Translations under genes and position numbers: made by a program
Notes under the pieces: generated by a model
Database searches by the model: none
What the model was told of the DNA's origin: nothing
The model's input: the letters and a program-made list of their open reading frames with translations, nothing else
In this document: positions 1 to 8,569 of the stretch, one piece after another
Numbering within the stretch: the first letter of the stretch is position 1
Layout: every line of letters starts with the position of its first letter
Assembly: GCA_031383555.1 (NCBI GenBank)
Contig: JANMZR010000130.1
Span: 1 to 25,993, forward strand
Source: JANMZR01 sp031383555
GTDB taxonomy: Bacteria > Bacteroidota > Bacteroidia > Cytophagales > Spirosomataceae
Reading direction: 5' to 3'
DNA length: 25,993 nucleotides

Positions 1-39
1 ATGTTAGATGGTAAAATAGGATTAGGGCTGGTTGATTGA
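1..39 (+). CDS. Possible C-terminal tail of a gene entering from the left (partial)
   Basis: Frame 1 is the only plus-strand frame open from the window edge. It gives about 12 codons and stops at TGA 37-39, followed 32 bases later by a strong bidirectional terminator. That spacing is what the 3' end of a plus-strand gene convergent with the lectin gene would look like. Twelve codons are far too few to recognise a family, and the frame also begins with ATG at base 1, so it could be chance. Confidence 0.25.
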   Translation: MLDGKIGLGLVD

Positions 40-71
40 AAAATTAAATAAGTTCCTATTTTTTGTGGATT

Positions 72-111
72 AAAAAAAAAGTCGCCTCAAATCAATGAAG
101 CGACTTTTTTT
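72..111. terminator. Bidirectional intrinsic terminator
   Basis: An A-tract and GTCGC (81-85) pair with GCGAC (100-104) and a T-tract, and two more pairs form inside next to an 8-base loop. The A-run on one side and T-run on the other allow it to work on both strands. It lies just past the stop of the minus-strand lectin gene. Confidence 0.8.
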
Positions 112-141
112 AATGGCTTTACAGCATTTAGCGTGAAAATA

Positions 142-2667
142 TTAATTCACTTTTAATAATTTAACCATTTTGCGCTTACCAGCTTGTAAAATTTCAGCAA
201 AATATACGCCACTATTGAAGTTGGCGCCAACATTAATATTCGTATTTAACGGAACTTCTAACATTTTATCCATCAATACTCCAGAAAAATTATGAATTCT
301 TAGAGAAACTGGCTCAGGTTCATTACTTTGAATAAATAGTGTAAAGTGATTTGCGGTTGGATTTGAACTCACTTTAACTGTTAGCTCAGTAATTTCAGAG
401 TTATTTGGCCTTTCATCAAATTCAGCACTTAAACGAGCTCCGCTACAAACATTTTGATCACACTTGCCCAACCTATCACCATGATTAGCATTAATATGAG
501 CAGGCACTGCATTTATGCTTATTTCAATGGTATGTGCATTAGCTGGGTTACCATCTGGTACATGACAAACATATACTTTTTTCACACCATCAGGACCCAT
601 TTTGGCAACTACATCCAAAACACAAATCGTAATGGTACAGGTAGTTGTACAGCCGTTGCCGTTAGTTACAGTTAATGTAAATACATATACACCAGTTGCT
701 GTAGGAGTAAAAACAGGAGCTGGACAGCTCATGCAATTCAGGCCTGTACCAGTCCATGCATAGGTATAAGAAACTCCTCCCGTAACTGTTGGAGTAAGTG
801 TTACAGATTGGGGTCCATAACCCAAATAAATATTAGTTGGAATGCCACCTGTATAGATATTGTTTGAAGGCACCGCAGTAATAGAACAAGTAGGAATAGC
901 ACCAAGAACTGTGACTACGCCGCTACAAGTTGAAACATTGCCATTGACATCTGTTACAGTAAGTGTTACAGTATTTGGACCAATATTGGCACATGAAAAC
1001 GAAATGGGAGCCACTGTAACTGATTGAATACCACAGTTATCGGTACTGCCATCGTTTATATTAGCAGCAGTAATGGAGGCAGTGCCACCAGATAAGGTTA
1101 TAGTAGCAGGTTTGCATTTAGCCATTGGTTTTTCATTGTCTGTAACCGTTACAGTGAATGAACAAGTTGCTTTTAAACCCGCAGCGTCAGTTACTTCAAA
1201 TGTATTTGTTGTAGTGCCAACTGGGAAAAGCGAACCTGATGGTAAGCCACTGGTTTGAATAACTGTTGGGCAATCAAACTCAACATAATACTTGCGTGGG
1301 AAGCCATTTTCCAAGTCATTCCAAAGCCCTGGGCCACCTCGATTTATTTCTACTTGATCCTCATTATTGTTATTATTAGGTTCACCACCACCCCAGTTCG
1401 AATAACCAAAAGGCTCACCAGTTACCCATTTAAAAGTACCTTCTAATGTGGCATCGCTTAAACCAATCCAAGTAAATACACTATTTGACAAAAATGCATT
1501 TTCGGTAGCTGAAGTTACTGTAGCCAAATGACCTCCTAAAGCATTTGCAGCTGTATTGGCATCGGCCCATAAAACAAGCTCATTAGATCTAAAATAGGTA
1601 TGTCCTCCGAAGGTTCCATAAAATGTATAGCCTGGTATTGAAGTCGGCGCAGTACAATTTGAACAATTGTCGTTGGCTGTAATATTATAATTTACTACCG
1701 CTCCACAAAGGCCAGCATCGTTATTTACTGCAATGTCATCATTACAAGTAATGGTTGGAGGAGTAGTATCAGCTTCGTTGACCAAAATCATTGAATAATT
1801 ACTCACGCAGTTATTCCGATCCTTAACTGCTACAGAATAGGTGCCAGCGGCAAGGCCTGAAACATCTTCTGTAGTGGCACCGTTGCTCCATGTATATGTA
1901 AATGGTCCTAACCCTCCAGCTGGATTTAAGTCAATAGCACCGTTATTAAAGCTAGGGCAGGTAGGTTTTGCAACTAGAAAAGAACCTTCTTCGGTATAAA
2001 CAGCATTATTAATACATACTTTATGATTATTATATTCAGCACCAGTAGCTGCGGTAAAACCCCAAAATACATTTTGGTTGCCACCAAAGAGATTTGTCAC
2101 AATATCACCTGTATAATCTATAAGTAAATTTCCTGCCAATGTAACTTTTAAATTTTGTGTACTAGCTATCCATTGAATTTTAAAGGTTCTGTCTGCTCCA
2201 TCCTCTAAATTGGGAAGTATGGCATAACCTTGCAAAACATTTGCTCCTCCAAGGACATGGTTAACAATACCATTGGCCATTAAACCAATATGGTCTTCAG
2301 GTGGGTCATTTCTATCAGTATTTTGATAGGTATCCAGCTCAACAGCCAAAGAGGGAGCAATACCAAAATACCCAATACCTCCACCTGCACCACCGATACC
2401 ATTACAAACAGGTTGCAATACAAAAGCTAATCCATCAGCCCCCGGGCTATCTACATTGCCCAAGTTGACTGTTGATTCAATAGTAAAGTCAGATGCGAGA
2501 GTTATTTTATTTTGAAACCAAACCGAACCAGCTTGACCTTGTAAAGCTTCTGTTAGCCTATAACAATTGCCACCTAAACTGACGGCATTTCCACCCAAAT
2601 TATATTGAGCATAGCCAGAAATCATGCTACCAATAAGGCAGCAACAGAAAAATAGTAATTTTTTCAT
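142..2667 (-). CDS. Secreted multi-domain lectin/HYR protein with T9SS type A sorting domain
   Basis: Extracellular or surface adhesin-like protein of 841 residues. A signal peptide (about 1-20) ends in a hydrophobic Cys-rich core followed by GYA/QYN. Residues 21-228 look like a legume-type (L-type) lectin beta-sandwich. Residues 235-295 resemble a SprB repeat, with PFTYTWSNG and GTYSV. A HYR-type immunoglobulin-like module begins near 300 (TPPTITC) and is interrupted by a C-type lectin domain at about 345-466. The lectin carries the mannose-type EPN motif (429-431) and WND (449-451), the usual Ca2+/sugar ligands. HYR then resumes to about 510; a second HYR (about 512-588) and a PKD-like module (about 597-685) follow. 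A conserved Cys/His stretch occupies 697-736. The C-terminal 80 residues (about 762-841) have the T9SS type A pattern (SNPTANHF, GVYF, K-rich end), so export by the type IX system is likely. The ligand is unknown. Confidence 0.9.
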   Translation of the reverse strand: MKKLLFFCCCLIGSMISGYAQYNLGGNAVSLGGNCYRLTEALQGQAGSVWFQNKITLASDFTIESTVNLGNVDSPGADGLAFVLQPVCNGIGGAGGGIGYFGIAPSLAVELDTYQNTDRNDPPEDHIGLMANGIVNHVLGGANVLQGYAILPNLEDGADRTFKIQWIASTQNLKVTLAGNLLIDYTGDIVTNLFGGNQNVFWGFTAATGAEYNNHKVCINNAVYTEEGSFLVAKPTCPSFNNGAIDLNPAGGLGPFTYTWSNGATTEDVSGLAAGTYSVAVKDRNNCVSNYSMILVNEADTTPPTITCNDDIAVNNDAGLCGAVVNYNITANDNCSNCTAPTSIPGYTFYGTFGGHTYFRSNELVLWADANTAANALGGHLATVTSATENAFLSNSVFTWIGLSDATLEGTFKWVTGEPFGYSNWGGGEPNNNNNEDQVEINRGGPGLWNDLENGFPRKYYVEFDCPTVIQTSGLPSGSLFPVGTTTNTFEVTDAAGLKATCSFTVTVTDNEKPMAKCKPATITLSGGTASITAANINDGSTDNCGIQSVTVAPISFSCANIGPNTVTLTVTDVNGNVSTCSGVVTVLGAIPTCSITAVPSNNIYTGGIPTNIYLGYGPQSVTLTPTVTGGVSYTYAWTGTGLNCMSCPAPVFTPTATGVYVFTLTVTNGNGCTTTCTITICVLDVVAKMGPDGVKKVYVCHVPDGNPANAHTIEISINAVPAHINANHGDRLGKCDQNVCSGARLSAEFDERPNNSEITELTVKVSSNPTANHFTLFIQSNEPEPVSLRIHNFSGVLMDKMLEVPLNTNINVGANFNSGVYFAEILQAGKRKMVKLLKVN

Positions 2668-3314
2668 TTTTTTAAAGGGTTTAAAATGTTAATACTTTTG
2701 AATGATTCCAAAAGAATTTAAATATTAAAAGATGGTGAAAATTGTTTTTTCAGCTTTAAGATCGCTGAGTTTTATAAAATTTGATAAAGAAACAAATCCG
2801 AATAAAACGAGATATTAAAAAATTAAATAAGCCACTAACATATAAGATGTTAGCAAGTAGAGCAAACAATTTTTAATTAAAATTTGAAAATCAATATGTG
2901 GCGATGATATGGTATATTCTGTTGGAATTGCTATCCAATAGAACATTTTATAATTTGGTTAGAATAAAATTAAAAAGGTGGTATTTGTCGTGTGCGAATT
3001 AAAGCATTTTATTACAATTAAATGCATATTTTACAAAATATTTTGAAAATAACTTATTGAATGGTAATATTTTTAAGGTAAATAATGATTTACCCTTTAG
3101 ATTATGTACAATTAAACACCCTAATAAAACCAAAAAGCATTAAATTATTATCAAATATAAAATAGAACTTTTATCATTTTTTTAGCTGGTTTTTAAAAGT
3201 AATAAACTCAACTATTTCAAATATTAGCAAAATATTTATTGCCATAACTAATTGATTACAAGTAACATAGAAACCATAAAAAAAGTAAAAAGTACCAATC
3301 GAGCATTTTGATAG
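2668..3314. other. Long AT-rich intergenic region with several small palindromes
   Basis: I find no credible gene on either strand. It contains at least three perfect small inverted repeats: CTAACAT/ATGTTAG at 2835-2853, the 12-bp palindrome CAAAATATTTTG at 3034-3045, and GGTAAAT/ATTTACC at 3077-3094. Palindromes are easy to obtain in AT-rich DNA, so operator function is unproven. No full TAnnTTTG box for the lectin gene was found close to its start. Confidence 0.5.
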
Positions 3315-3322
3315 TATATTTG
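3315..3322 (+). promoter_or_regulatory. Bacteroidota -7 box upstream of queA
   Basis: TATATTTG matches the Bacteroidota sigma-ABfr -7 consensus TAnnTTTG at all fixed positions. No clear -33 TTG at the usual distance is visible. If used, it gives a leader of roughly 130 bases before queA, enough to include the hairpins and the small frame described separately. Confidence 0.4.
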
Positions 3323-3374
3323 TATTTTTACATAATTACCAAAAGGATTTTCTCCTTTTTCCAAAAATAACAAT

Positions 3375-3464
3375 ATGAAATCGCCGTGCACAATGTTTAA
3401 ACAAATAACCATTGTAAAAATTGGCGATTCCATGAGACAATTAAAATCAATAGTATACTTATGA
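3375..3464 (+). CDS. Possible 29-residue leader peptide overlapping queA
   Basis: ATG 3375 opens a 29-codon frame whose stop TGA (3462-3464) overlaps the queA start as ATGA, the arrangement used for translational coupling. The peptide is basic with scattered hydrophobic residues and matches no family I recognise. It lies about 45 bases past the expected start of transcription from the -7 box at 3315-3322. It also covers nested inverted repeats: AATCGCC 3379-3385 with GGCGATT 3423-3429, and ACAATG 3390-3395 with CATTGT 3410-3415. It could be a regulatory leader, a remnant, or a chance frame. Confidence 0.3.
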   Translation: MKSPCTMFKQITIVKIGDSMRQLKSIVYL

Positions 3465-4510
3465 AATTAGCTGAATTCCGTTTTGATCTCCCTCAAAGTT
3501 TAATTGCCCTTTATCCACCTGAACACCGAGGCGACTCTCGTATGATGGTTGTACACAAAAAAAGTGGTCAAATTGAGCATAAATTATTCAAAGACATTAT
3601 CGAGTATTTTGATGATGGCGATGTGATGGTGACCAATAACACCAAAGTATTTCCGGCAAGATTATACGGCAATAAAGAGAAAACAGGTGCTAAAATTGAA
3701 GTATTCTTATTGAGAGAGTTGAACCGTGAGCACCGTCTTTGGGATGTGTTGGTTGATCCTGCTCGTAAAATAAGAGTTGGAAATAAACTCTATTTTGGTG
3801 AATCCGATTTGGTAGCTGAGGTAATAGACAATACTACAAGCCGTGGCCGTACCATCCGGTTTTTGTTTGATGGCAATCAGGAGGAGCTAATGGAGGCTAT
3901 TTCTGAATTGGGAGAAACACCCATACCAAGAGAAATAAAAAGAGAAACTGAGGAGGGTGACAAAGAATGGTACCAGACAATTTTTGCTGAGCATGTTGGC
4001 GCCGTAGCCGCACCAACAGCAGGTTTGCATTTTACAAAAAATATTGTTAGACGTTTGGAAATAAAGGGAATTGAGTTCACCCCTATCACTTTACATGTCG
4101 GTTTGGGTACTTTTAGGCAAGTTGATGTGGAAGATTTGACCAAGCATAAAACAGATTCTGAAAACTATAGAATAGAAATGGAATCTGTAACTATTGTAAA
4201 CAAAGCTTTGGAAGCTAAAAAACGAATTTGCGCTATTGGAACTACAACGATGAAAGCGATTGAAGGTTCCGTTTCGGCCAATGCTCGCCTAAAACCTAGC
4301 GAAGGCTGGACTGATAAATTTATATTTCCGCCTTACGACTTCAAAATAACTAACGCTTTACTGACAAATTTCCACTTACCAGAATCGGTATTATTGATGA
4401 TGACGGGCGCTTTTGGTGGTCATGAATTGATAAAAGAAGCCTATAAAGTGGCCATTGTTGAGAAATATAAATTTTTCACCTATGGCGATGCCATGTTGAT
4501 TGTGGATTAG
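3461..4510 (+). CDS. queA: S-adenosylmethionine:tRNA ribosyltransferase-isomerase QueA
   Basis: Transfers and isomerises the ribosyl moiety of AdoMet onto preQ1 at tRNA position 34, giving epoxyqueuosine, the penultimate step of queuosine synthesis; cytoplasmic. The 349-residue length fits the family. Typical blocks are present in order: N-terminal FDLPQSLIALYPP with HRGDSRMMV (residues 8-30), VMVTNNTKVFPARL (55-68), the signature HVGAVAAPTAGLHFT (178-192), HVGLGTF (212-218) and a C-terminal block NFHLPESVLLMMTGAFGG (303-320) followed by YGDAML. The ATG at 3461 gives the family N-terminus. It is first in an apparent plus-strand run with ispD, 43 bases downstream. Identification is secure from motifs; no other queuosine gene is in the window. 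Confidence 0.96.
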   Translation: MKLAEFRFDLPQSLIALYPPEHRGDSRMMVVHKKSGQIEHKLFKDIIEYFDDGDVMVTNNTKVFPARLYGNKEKTGAKIEVFLLRELNREHRLWDVLVDPARKIRVGNKLYFGESDLVAEVIDNTTSRGRTIRFLFDGNQEELMEAISELGETPIPREIKRETEEGDKEWYQTIFAEHVGAVAAPTAGLHFTKNIVRRLEIKGIEFTPITLHVGLGTFRQVDVEDLTKHKTDSENYRIEMESVTIVNKALEAKKRICAIGTTTMKAIEGSVSANARLKPSEGWTDKFIFPPYDFKITNALLTNFHLPESVLLMMTGAFGGHELIKEAYKVAIVEKYKFFTYGDAMLIVD

Positions 4511-4553
4511 TCAGTTTAATAAGATTATTTTTAATAAAAACCCATTGTGAATT

Positions 4554-5228
4554 ATGGATGAATTTGCCGTGATAGTAGCAGGCGGCAGCGGCTCCAGAAT
4601 GAAAAGTAAGCTCCCAAAGCAATTTATTGAAATTGGGAGCTTACCTATTTTAATGCATACCATTTCACAATTTCAAAAAGCTTCTCAAAACATAAAAATA
4701 ATATTGGTATTACCTGAAAGCCAAATTGTTACATGGGAATTACTCTGCAAAAAGCACAACTATTTTCCTGTAAATTTAACAATCATTAAAGGTGGCAAAA
4801 CCAGATTTCAATCATGTAAAAATGGCATTGAAGCTATAAAATCTGATGAAGCGATTGTAGCGATACACGATGGCGTGAGGCCATTTGTAAGCTTAAAAAT
4901 AATAAAAGACGGTTTCGAATTGGCAAAAGAAAAAGGAGCGGCAGTATGCACAATTTCTTGCAAAGATTCCGCCAGATACCTTGCCTCTGATGCAAGCTCA
5001 AATACTTCTTTAGACAGAAACAGGCTTAGGCTGGTACAAACTCCACAAGTGTTCAAGTTAAATATTCTAAAAAAAGCTTATTCTGGATTTGAATTGGCAA
5101 CATTTACTGACGATGCTTCTGTTGTAGAGCATGCAGGCTTTCCTATTCACCTTTTCGAAGGAGATATTAGAAACATAAAAATAACAACACCGGATGATAT
5201 ATATTTGGCAGAATTATTTTTAAAATGA
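4554..5228 (+). CDS. ispD: 2-C-methyl-D-erythritol 4-phosphate cytidylyltransferase IspD
   Basis: Couples CTP with methylerythritol 4-phosphate to give CDP-methylerythritol in the non-mevalonate isoprenoid pathway. The 224 residues open with the nucleotidyltransferase loop VIVAGGSGSRM (7-16), and PKQF follows. R15 and K22 correspond to the catalytic Arg/Lys pair of E. coli IspD. HDGVRPFV (105-112) carries the metal-binding Asp, and TDDASVVE (185-192) plus NIKITTPDD (207-215) complete the family pattern. TarI-like CTP transferases are related, but the motif set and length favour IspD. Its stop overlaps the start of the MeaB gene as ATGA at 5225-5228, so the two are probably translationally coupled. 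Confidence 0.95.
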   Translation: MDEFAVIVAGGSGSRMKSKLPKQFIEIGSLPILMHTISQFQKASQNIKIILVLPESQIVTWELLCKKHNYFPVNLTIIKGGKTRFQSCKNGIEAIKSDEAIVAIHDGVRPFVSLKIIKDGFELAKEKGAAVCTISCKDSARYLASDASSNTSLDRNRLRLVQTPQVFKLNILKKAYSGFELATFTDDASVVEHAGFPIHLFEGDIRNIKITTPDDIYLAELFLK

Positions 5229-6184
5229 AAAATAGACATACAGTTCATGAATATTTAGAAAAATTATTAAAAGGCGACAGACATACGCTAAGTAAAGCTA
5301 TTACCCTTATTGAAAGCAACTTAGACGAAGATAATTCCGTTGCGAATGATTTAATTAATCAGATAATCCCACACTCGGGTAAGTCAATTAGAATTGGAAT
5401 TACGGGCCCTCCTGGTGTTGGCAAAAGTAGTTTTATTGAAACATTTGGGAATTATTTGACAGGATTAGGAAAAAAAGTTGCCGTTATTACCATTGACCCG
5501 ACAAGTTCTATTACAAAAGGGAGTATTTTAGGAGACAAAACTCGAATGACTACGCTGGCCAATAATCCGATGGCCTATATAAGACCATCCCCTTCAAATG
5601 AAAGTCTAGGAGGTGCAAATATTGCCACAAGAGAAACAATTTTACTGTGTGAAAGTGCTGGATATGAGGTGATTATAGTTGAAACCGTTGGTGTGGGGCA
5701 GTCAGAAACAATAGTAAAAGGGATGGTTGATTACTTCTTGTTCTTACATTTGCCAGGTTCGGGCGACGAACTCCAAGGCATTAAAAAAGGTATTACAGAG
5801 CATGCCGATAGTGTTTTAATAACAAAAGCTGATGGCGATAATATTGATAAAGCCATTCAAGCTAAAAATGAGCTAATAGGGGCTTTTCATATCATTAATA
5901 ATTTGGCCGAAATTGAAACTTTTTCAATATACGAGCCATCAAATATTGAAAATGTATGGCATAGTATTTATAAAAATATTTCTGAATTTAAGGCCAAAGG
6001 CACATTTATACTTAAAAGAAATACTCAAAATATAGAATGGTTGCATGAAATTCTAAAACGAAAAATTGTTAATAATTTTTATAAAAATGAAATTAATCAA
6101 TTGAAAATTAATGAATTAGAGAATTTAATTAAAAATAATACAGTTGCACCATATAATGCAGTTAACCAATTATTAATAAAATAA
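5225..6184 (+). CDS. meaB: MeaB/ArgK-family G3E GTPase (methylmalonyl-CoA mutase chaperone type)
   Basis: In characterised members this GTPase gates loading and protects the B12 cofactor of methylmalonyl-CoA mutase. The 319 residues contain Walker A GPPGVGKS (61-68), the DPTSS...GSILGDKTRM block (91-108), VETVGVGQSE (152-161), the GSGDELQGIKKGI segment (178-190) and the base-recognition motif TKADGDN (200-206), all diagnostic of MeaB. The last 60 residues are Lys/Asn/Ile-rich and poorly conserved in appearance. It overlaps ispD by four bases and is followed 13 bases later by an RND-type transporter. No mutase subunit is in the window, so the client enzyme must be encoded elsewhere, or the protein serves another acyl-CoA mutase. 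Confidence 0.92.
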   Translation: MKNRHTVHEYLEKLLKGDRHTLSKAITLIESNLDEDNSVANDLINQIIPHSGKSIRIGITGPPGVGKSSFIETFGNYLTGLGKKVAVITIDPTSSITKGSILGDKTRMTTLANNPMAYIRPSPSNESLGGANIATRETILLCESAGYEVIIVETVGVGQSETIVKGMVDYFLFLHLPGSGDELQGIKKGITEHADSVLITKADGDNIDKAIQAKNELIGAFHIINNLAEIETFSIYEPSNIENVWHSIYKNISEFKAKGTFILKRNTQNIEWLHEILKRKIVNNFYKNEINQLKINELENLIKNNTVAPYNAVNQLLIK

Positions 6185-6197
6185 AATTAAAAGAATT

Positions 6198-8561
6198 ATG
6201 CCAAAATCTCTTTGGAAAAATATTGCAAATCTCATTTTATCAAATAGAATTATCTGTCTAACTGGCTTAGTAATATTTGCTATATTTATGGGTATAAAAG
6301 CTCTCAATGTACAAATATCATACGAGTTACCAAAAATATTACCTAAGTCGGATCCGAACTATCAGTTGTATGAATCCTTTAAAAAACGATTCGGTGAAGA
6401 TGGAAACGTGCTTTTGATTGGTGTTGAAACTGATAAAATGTACGATTTGGCTTTTATGCAAAAATGGATAGAATTAGGTAAAAAAATTGGGACAATAAAA
6501 GGTATTAAAAAAGTAGTATCCAATGCTGATTTAAAGGGGATTACTAAAAATGAGTCGTTAAAAAAGTTTGAGTTCAAATCTCTATTAGATCCTAATCCAA
6601 GCCAACAAGCTCAAGTTGATAGCTTAAAAAATGCATTAGAAAATTTGCCAGTTTATGATGGATTGTTGTTTAATGAAAAGCGGAATGCGCATTTGATGTT
6701 GGTTACTTTTGATGAGAAAATATTGAATGGATTTGATAGATTTGCGGTGACCAAAACTATTAAAGATTTTGGGAAATCATTTGAAAACGAGACCAGTACC
6801 CCAGTTCATTATTCTGGTATGCCATTTATTAGGAGTGAGTTTTCATTACAAGTTTCCAGTGAGTTGAAAATGTTTTTGGTGCTTGCAATAGCGATTACTT
6901 GTTTAATTCTAGCTTTATTTTTTAGGTCATTCAAAGTAGTCGTATTTGCTTTGATAGTAATACTAATTGGCATTGCCAGTTCTCTTGGCATCATTCATCT
7001 TTATGGTTATCAAATTACTTTACTTTCTGGCTTAATTCCTCCATTGGTGATTGTTATTGGAGTTCCAAACTTAATTTTTCTCCTCAATAAATACCATGAA
7101 GAGTATGCCGAACATGGCATTCAAAGCCAAGCCTTGCATACTGCCATTGAAAAAGTAGGCCCAACCCTATTTCTTGCCAACCTTACCACATCAATTGGTT
7201 TTGGAGTTTTTGCCTTTACCAGTAGCAAGTTATTGATGGAATTCGGCATGGTTTCAGCCATAAATATTTCACTTACTTTTCTTGTAACGCTCATATTTAT
7301 ACCTATTGCCTTTAGCTTAATTGGCCCTCCAACTAAGCAAAATTTGGCTCACTTAGAAGGAAAAAGAATAACTGCAATAATTACTATTATCGAAAAGGCA
7401 GTAATGAGTAGGCGAACTAAACTGTATTGGGCAATTGGCGTTGTTGTGGTTATTTCTATTTATGGCCTCACCAAAATTAGAGCCATTGGTTATGTTGTGG
7501 ATGACTTGCCTACTAATAACCCAATTTATACCGATCTTAAATGGGTTGAAAAGCATTTTAAAGGTGTTGTGCCTTTTGAAATTGCTATTGATACAAAGCA
7601 AGCTGGAAAAGCTACATCGCCACAAGTTTTAACTAAAATCAGGCGAGTAGAACGAGAGTTTGCAAAATACCCTGAGTTTACCAAGCCAATTTCACTAGTA
7701 ACAGCTACTAAATTTATATATCAAGCATACAGAGGTGGCGATGCTAAATATTATGTGTTACCTGGCATAGATGAGCTTCAAAAGCTATCAGCTTATAATA
7801 GTAGTGTACAAGGTAAAGAAAGTCAGTTTACGGGTTTTGTTGATAGTACTCGTCAATATACAAGAATAAGTTTTCAGATGGCTGATGTTGGGACTATTCG
7901 TAGTAAAGCAATAATTAAAGAATTGCAGCCCAAAATAGATACAATATTTAATTTCGATTCTGAAACGGGTAAAATGTTATCAGAAAAAGAAGCATATAAT
8001 GCAAAAATCACAGGGAATGGTGTAGTATTTGCACTTGGCAACCAATATTTATTGACTAATTTGGTAGAAAGCACTATTGAGGCCATCATTCTAATAAGTA
8101 TAATAATGGCATTGTTATTTTTAAATTGGCGCATGGTAATTATCTCAGTACTACCGAGTTTAATTCCTTTAATAATCACAGCTGGCATCATGGGATTTGC
8201 AGGAATAGCGCTAAAACCTAGTACAATTTTAATATTTTCGATTGCATTTGGTATCTCTTCTGATGGTACTATTTATTTCCTAACTAGGTATAAAGATGAG
8301 TTGAAAAATGGAAAACATACTGTACTTCAATCCATTTCTAACACTATACAAAAAACAGGTGTTTCTATGTTTTATACCGCCGTAATTTTGTTTGCAGGTT
8401 TCTTTATTTTCACGGCTTCAACCTTTAAAGGTACGCAGGCATTGGGCTTACTCATTTCGTTAACACTCTTATTTTCAATGGTTTGTAACTTAGTATTATT
8501 GCCAGCCTTTATAGCTACCATCGATAAAAGAGTTACTAGAAAAGCGGAAAATAAGCTCTAA
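6198..8561 (+). CDS. RND superfamily (MMPL/patched-type) membrane transporter
   Basis: Predicted inner-membrane exporter of 787 residues with the two-fold RND plan. There is one N-terminal helix (about 17-36), a large periplasmic loop, five helices between about 224 and 378, a second single helix (about 408-425), a second loop, and five helices between about 627 and 772. The GVPNLIFLLNKYHEE segment (288-302) after one helix and GISSDGTIYFLTRYKDE (685-701) in the second half are the paired MMPL signatures; the latter keeps an Asp (D689) in the helix-4-equivalent region. The protein is shorter than drug-type RND pumps (about 1000 residues) and has no adaptor or outer-membrane partner nearby. 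This suggests a lipid or hydrophobic-molecule exporter of the MMPL class, but the substrate is unknown. It is last in the queA-ispD-meaB run. Confidence 0.87.
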   Translation: MPKSLWKNIANLILSNRIICLTGLVIFAIFMGIKALNVQISYELPKILPKSDPNYQLYESFKKRFGEDGNVLLIGVETDKMYDLAFMQKWIELGKKIGTIKGIKKVVSNADLKGITKNESLKKFEFKSLLDPNPSQQAQVDSLKNALENLPVYDGLLFNEKRNAHLMLVTFDEKILNGFDRFAVTKTIKDFGKSFENETSTPVHYSGMPFIRSEFSLQVSSELKMFLVLAIAITCLILALFFRSFKVVVFALIVILIGIASSLGIIHLYGYQITLLSGLIPPLVIVIGVPNLIFLLNKYHEEYAEHGIQSQALHTAIEKVGPTLFLANLTTSIGFGVFAFTSSKLLMEFGMVSAINISLTFLVTLIFIPIAFSLIGPPTKQNLAHLEGKRITAIITIIEKAVMSRRTKLYWAIGVVVVISIYGLTKIRAIGYVVDDLPTNNPIYTDLKWVEKHFKGVVPFEIAIDTKQAGKATSPQVLTKIRRVEREFAKYPEFTKPISLVTATKFIYQAYRGGDAKYYVLPGIDELQKLSAYNSSVQGKESQFTGFVDSTRQYTRISFQMADVGTIRSKAIIKELQPKIDTIFNFDSETGKMLSEKEAYNAKITGNGVVFALGNQYLLTNLVESTIEAIILISIIMALLFLNWRMVIISVLPSLIPLIITAGIMGFAGIALKPSTILIFSIAFGISSDGTIYFLTRYKDELKNGKHTVLQSISNTIQKTGVSMFYTAVILFAGFFIFTASTFKGTQALGLLISLTLLFSMVCNLVLLPAFIATIDKRVTRKAENKL

Positions 8562-8569
8562 ATTGAAAA

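Noticed and set aside
3248..3433. A 61-codon minus-strand frame in the queA leader
   Set aside because: No recognisable family, low-complexity hydrophobic composition, and it lies over the queA promoter and leader.
5225..6184. Possible ArgK arginine/ornithine transport kinase
   Set aside because: This older name applies to the same family; the intact MeaB motifs and absence of amino-acid transporter genes favour the GTPase chaperone role.
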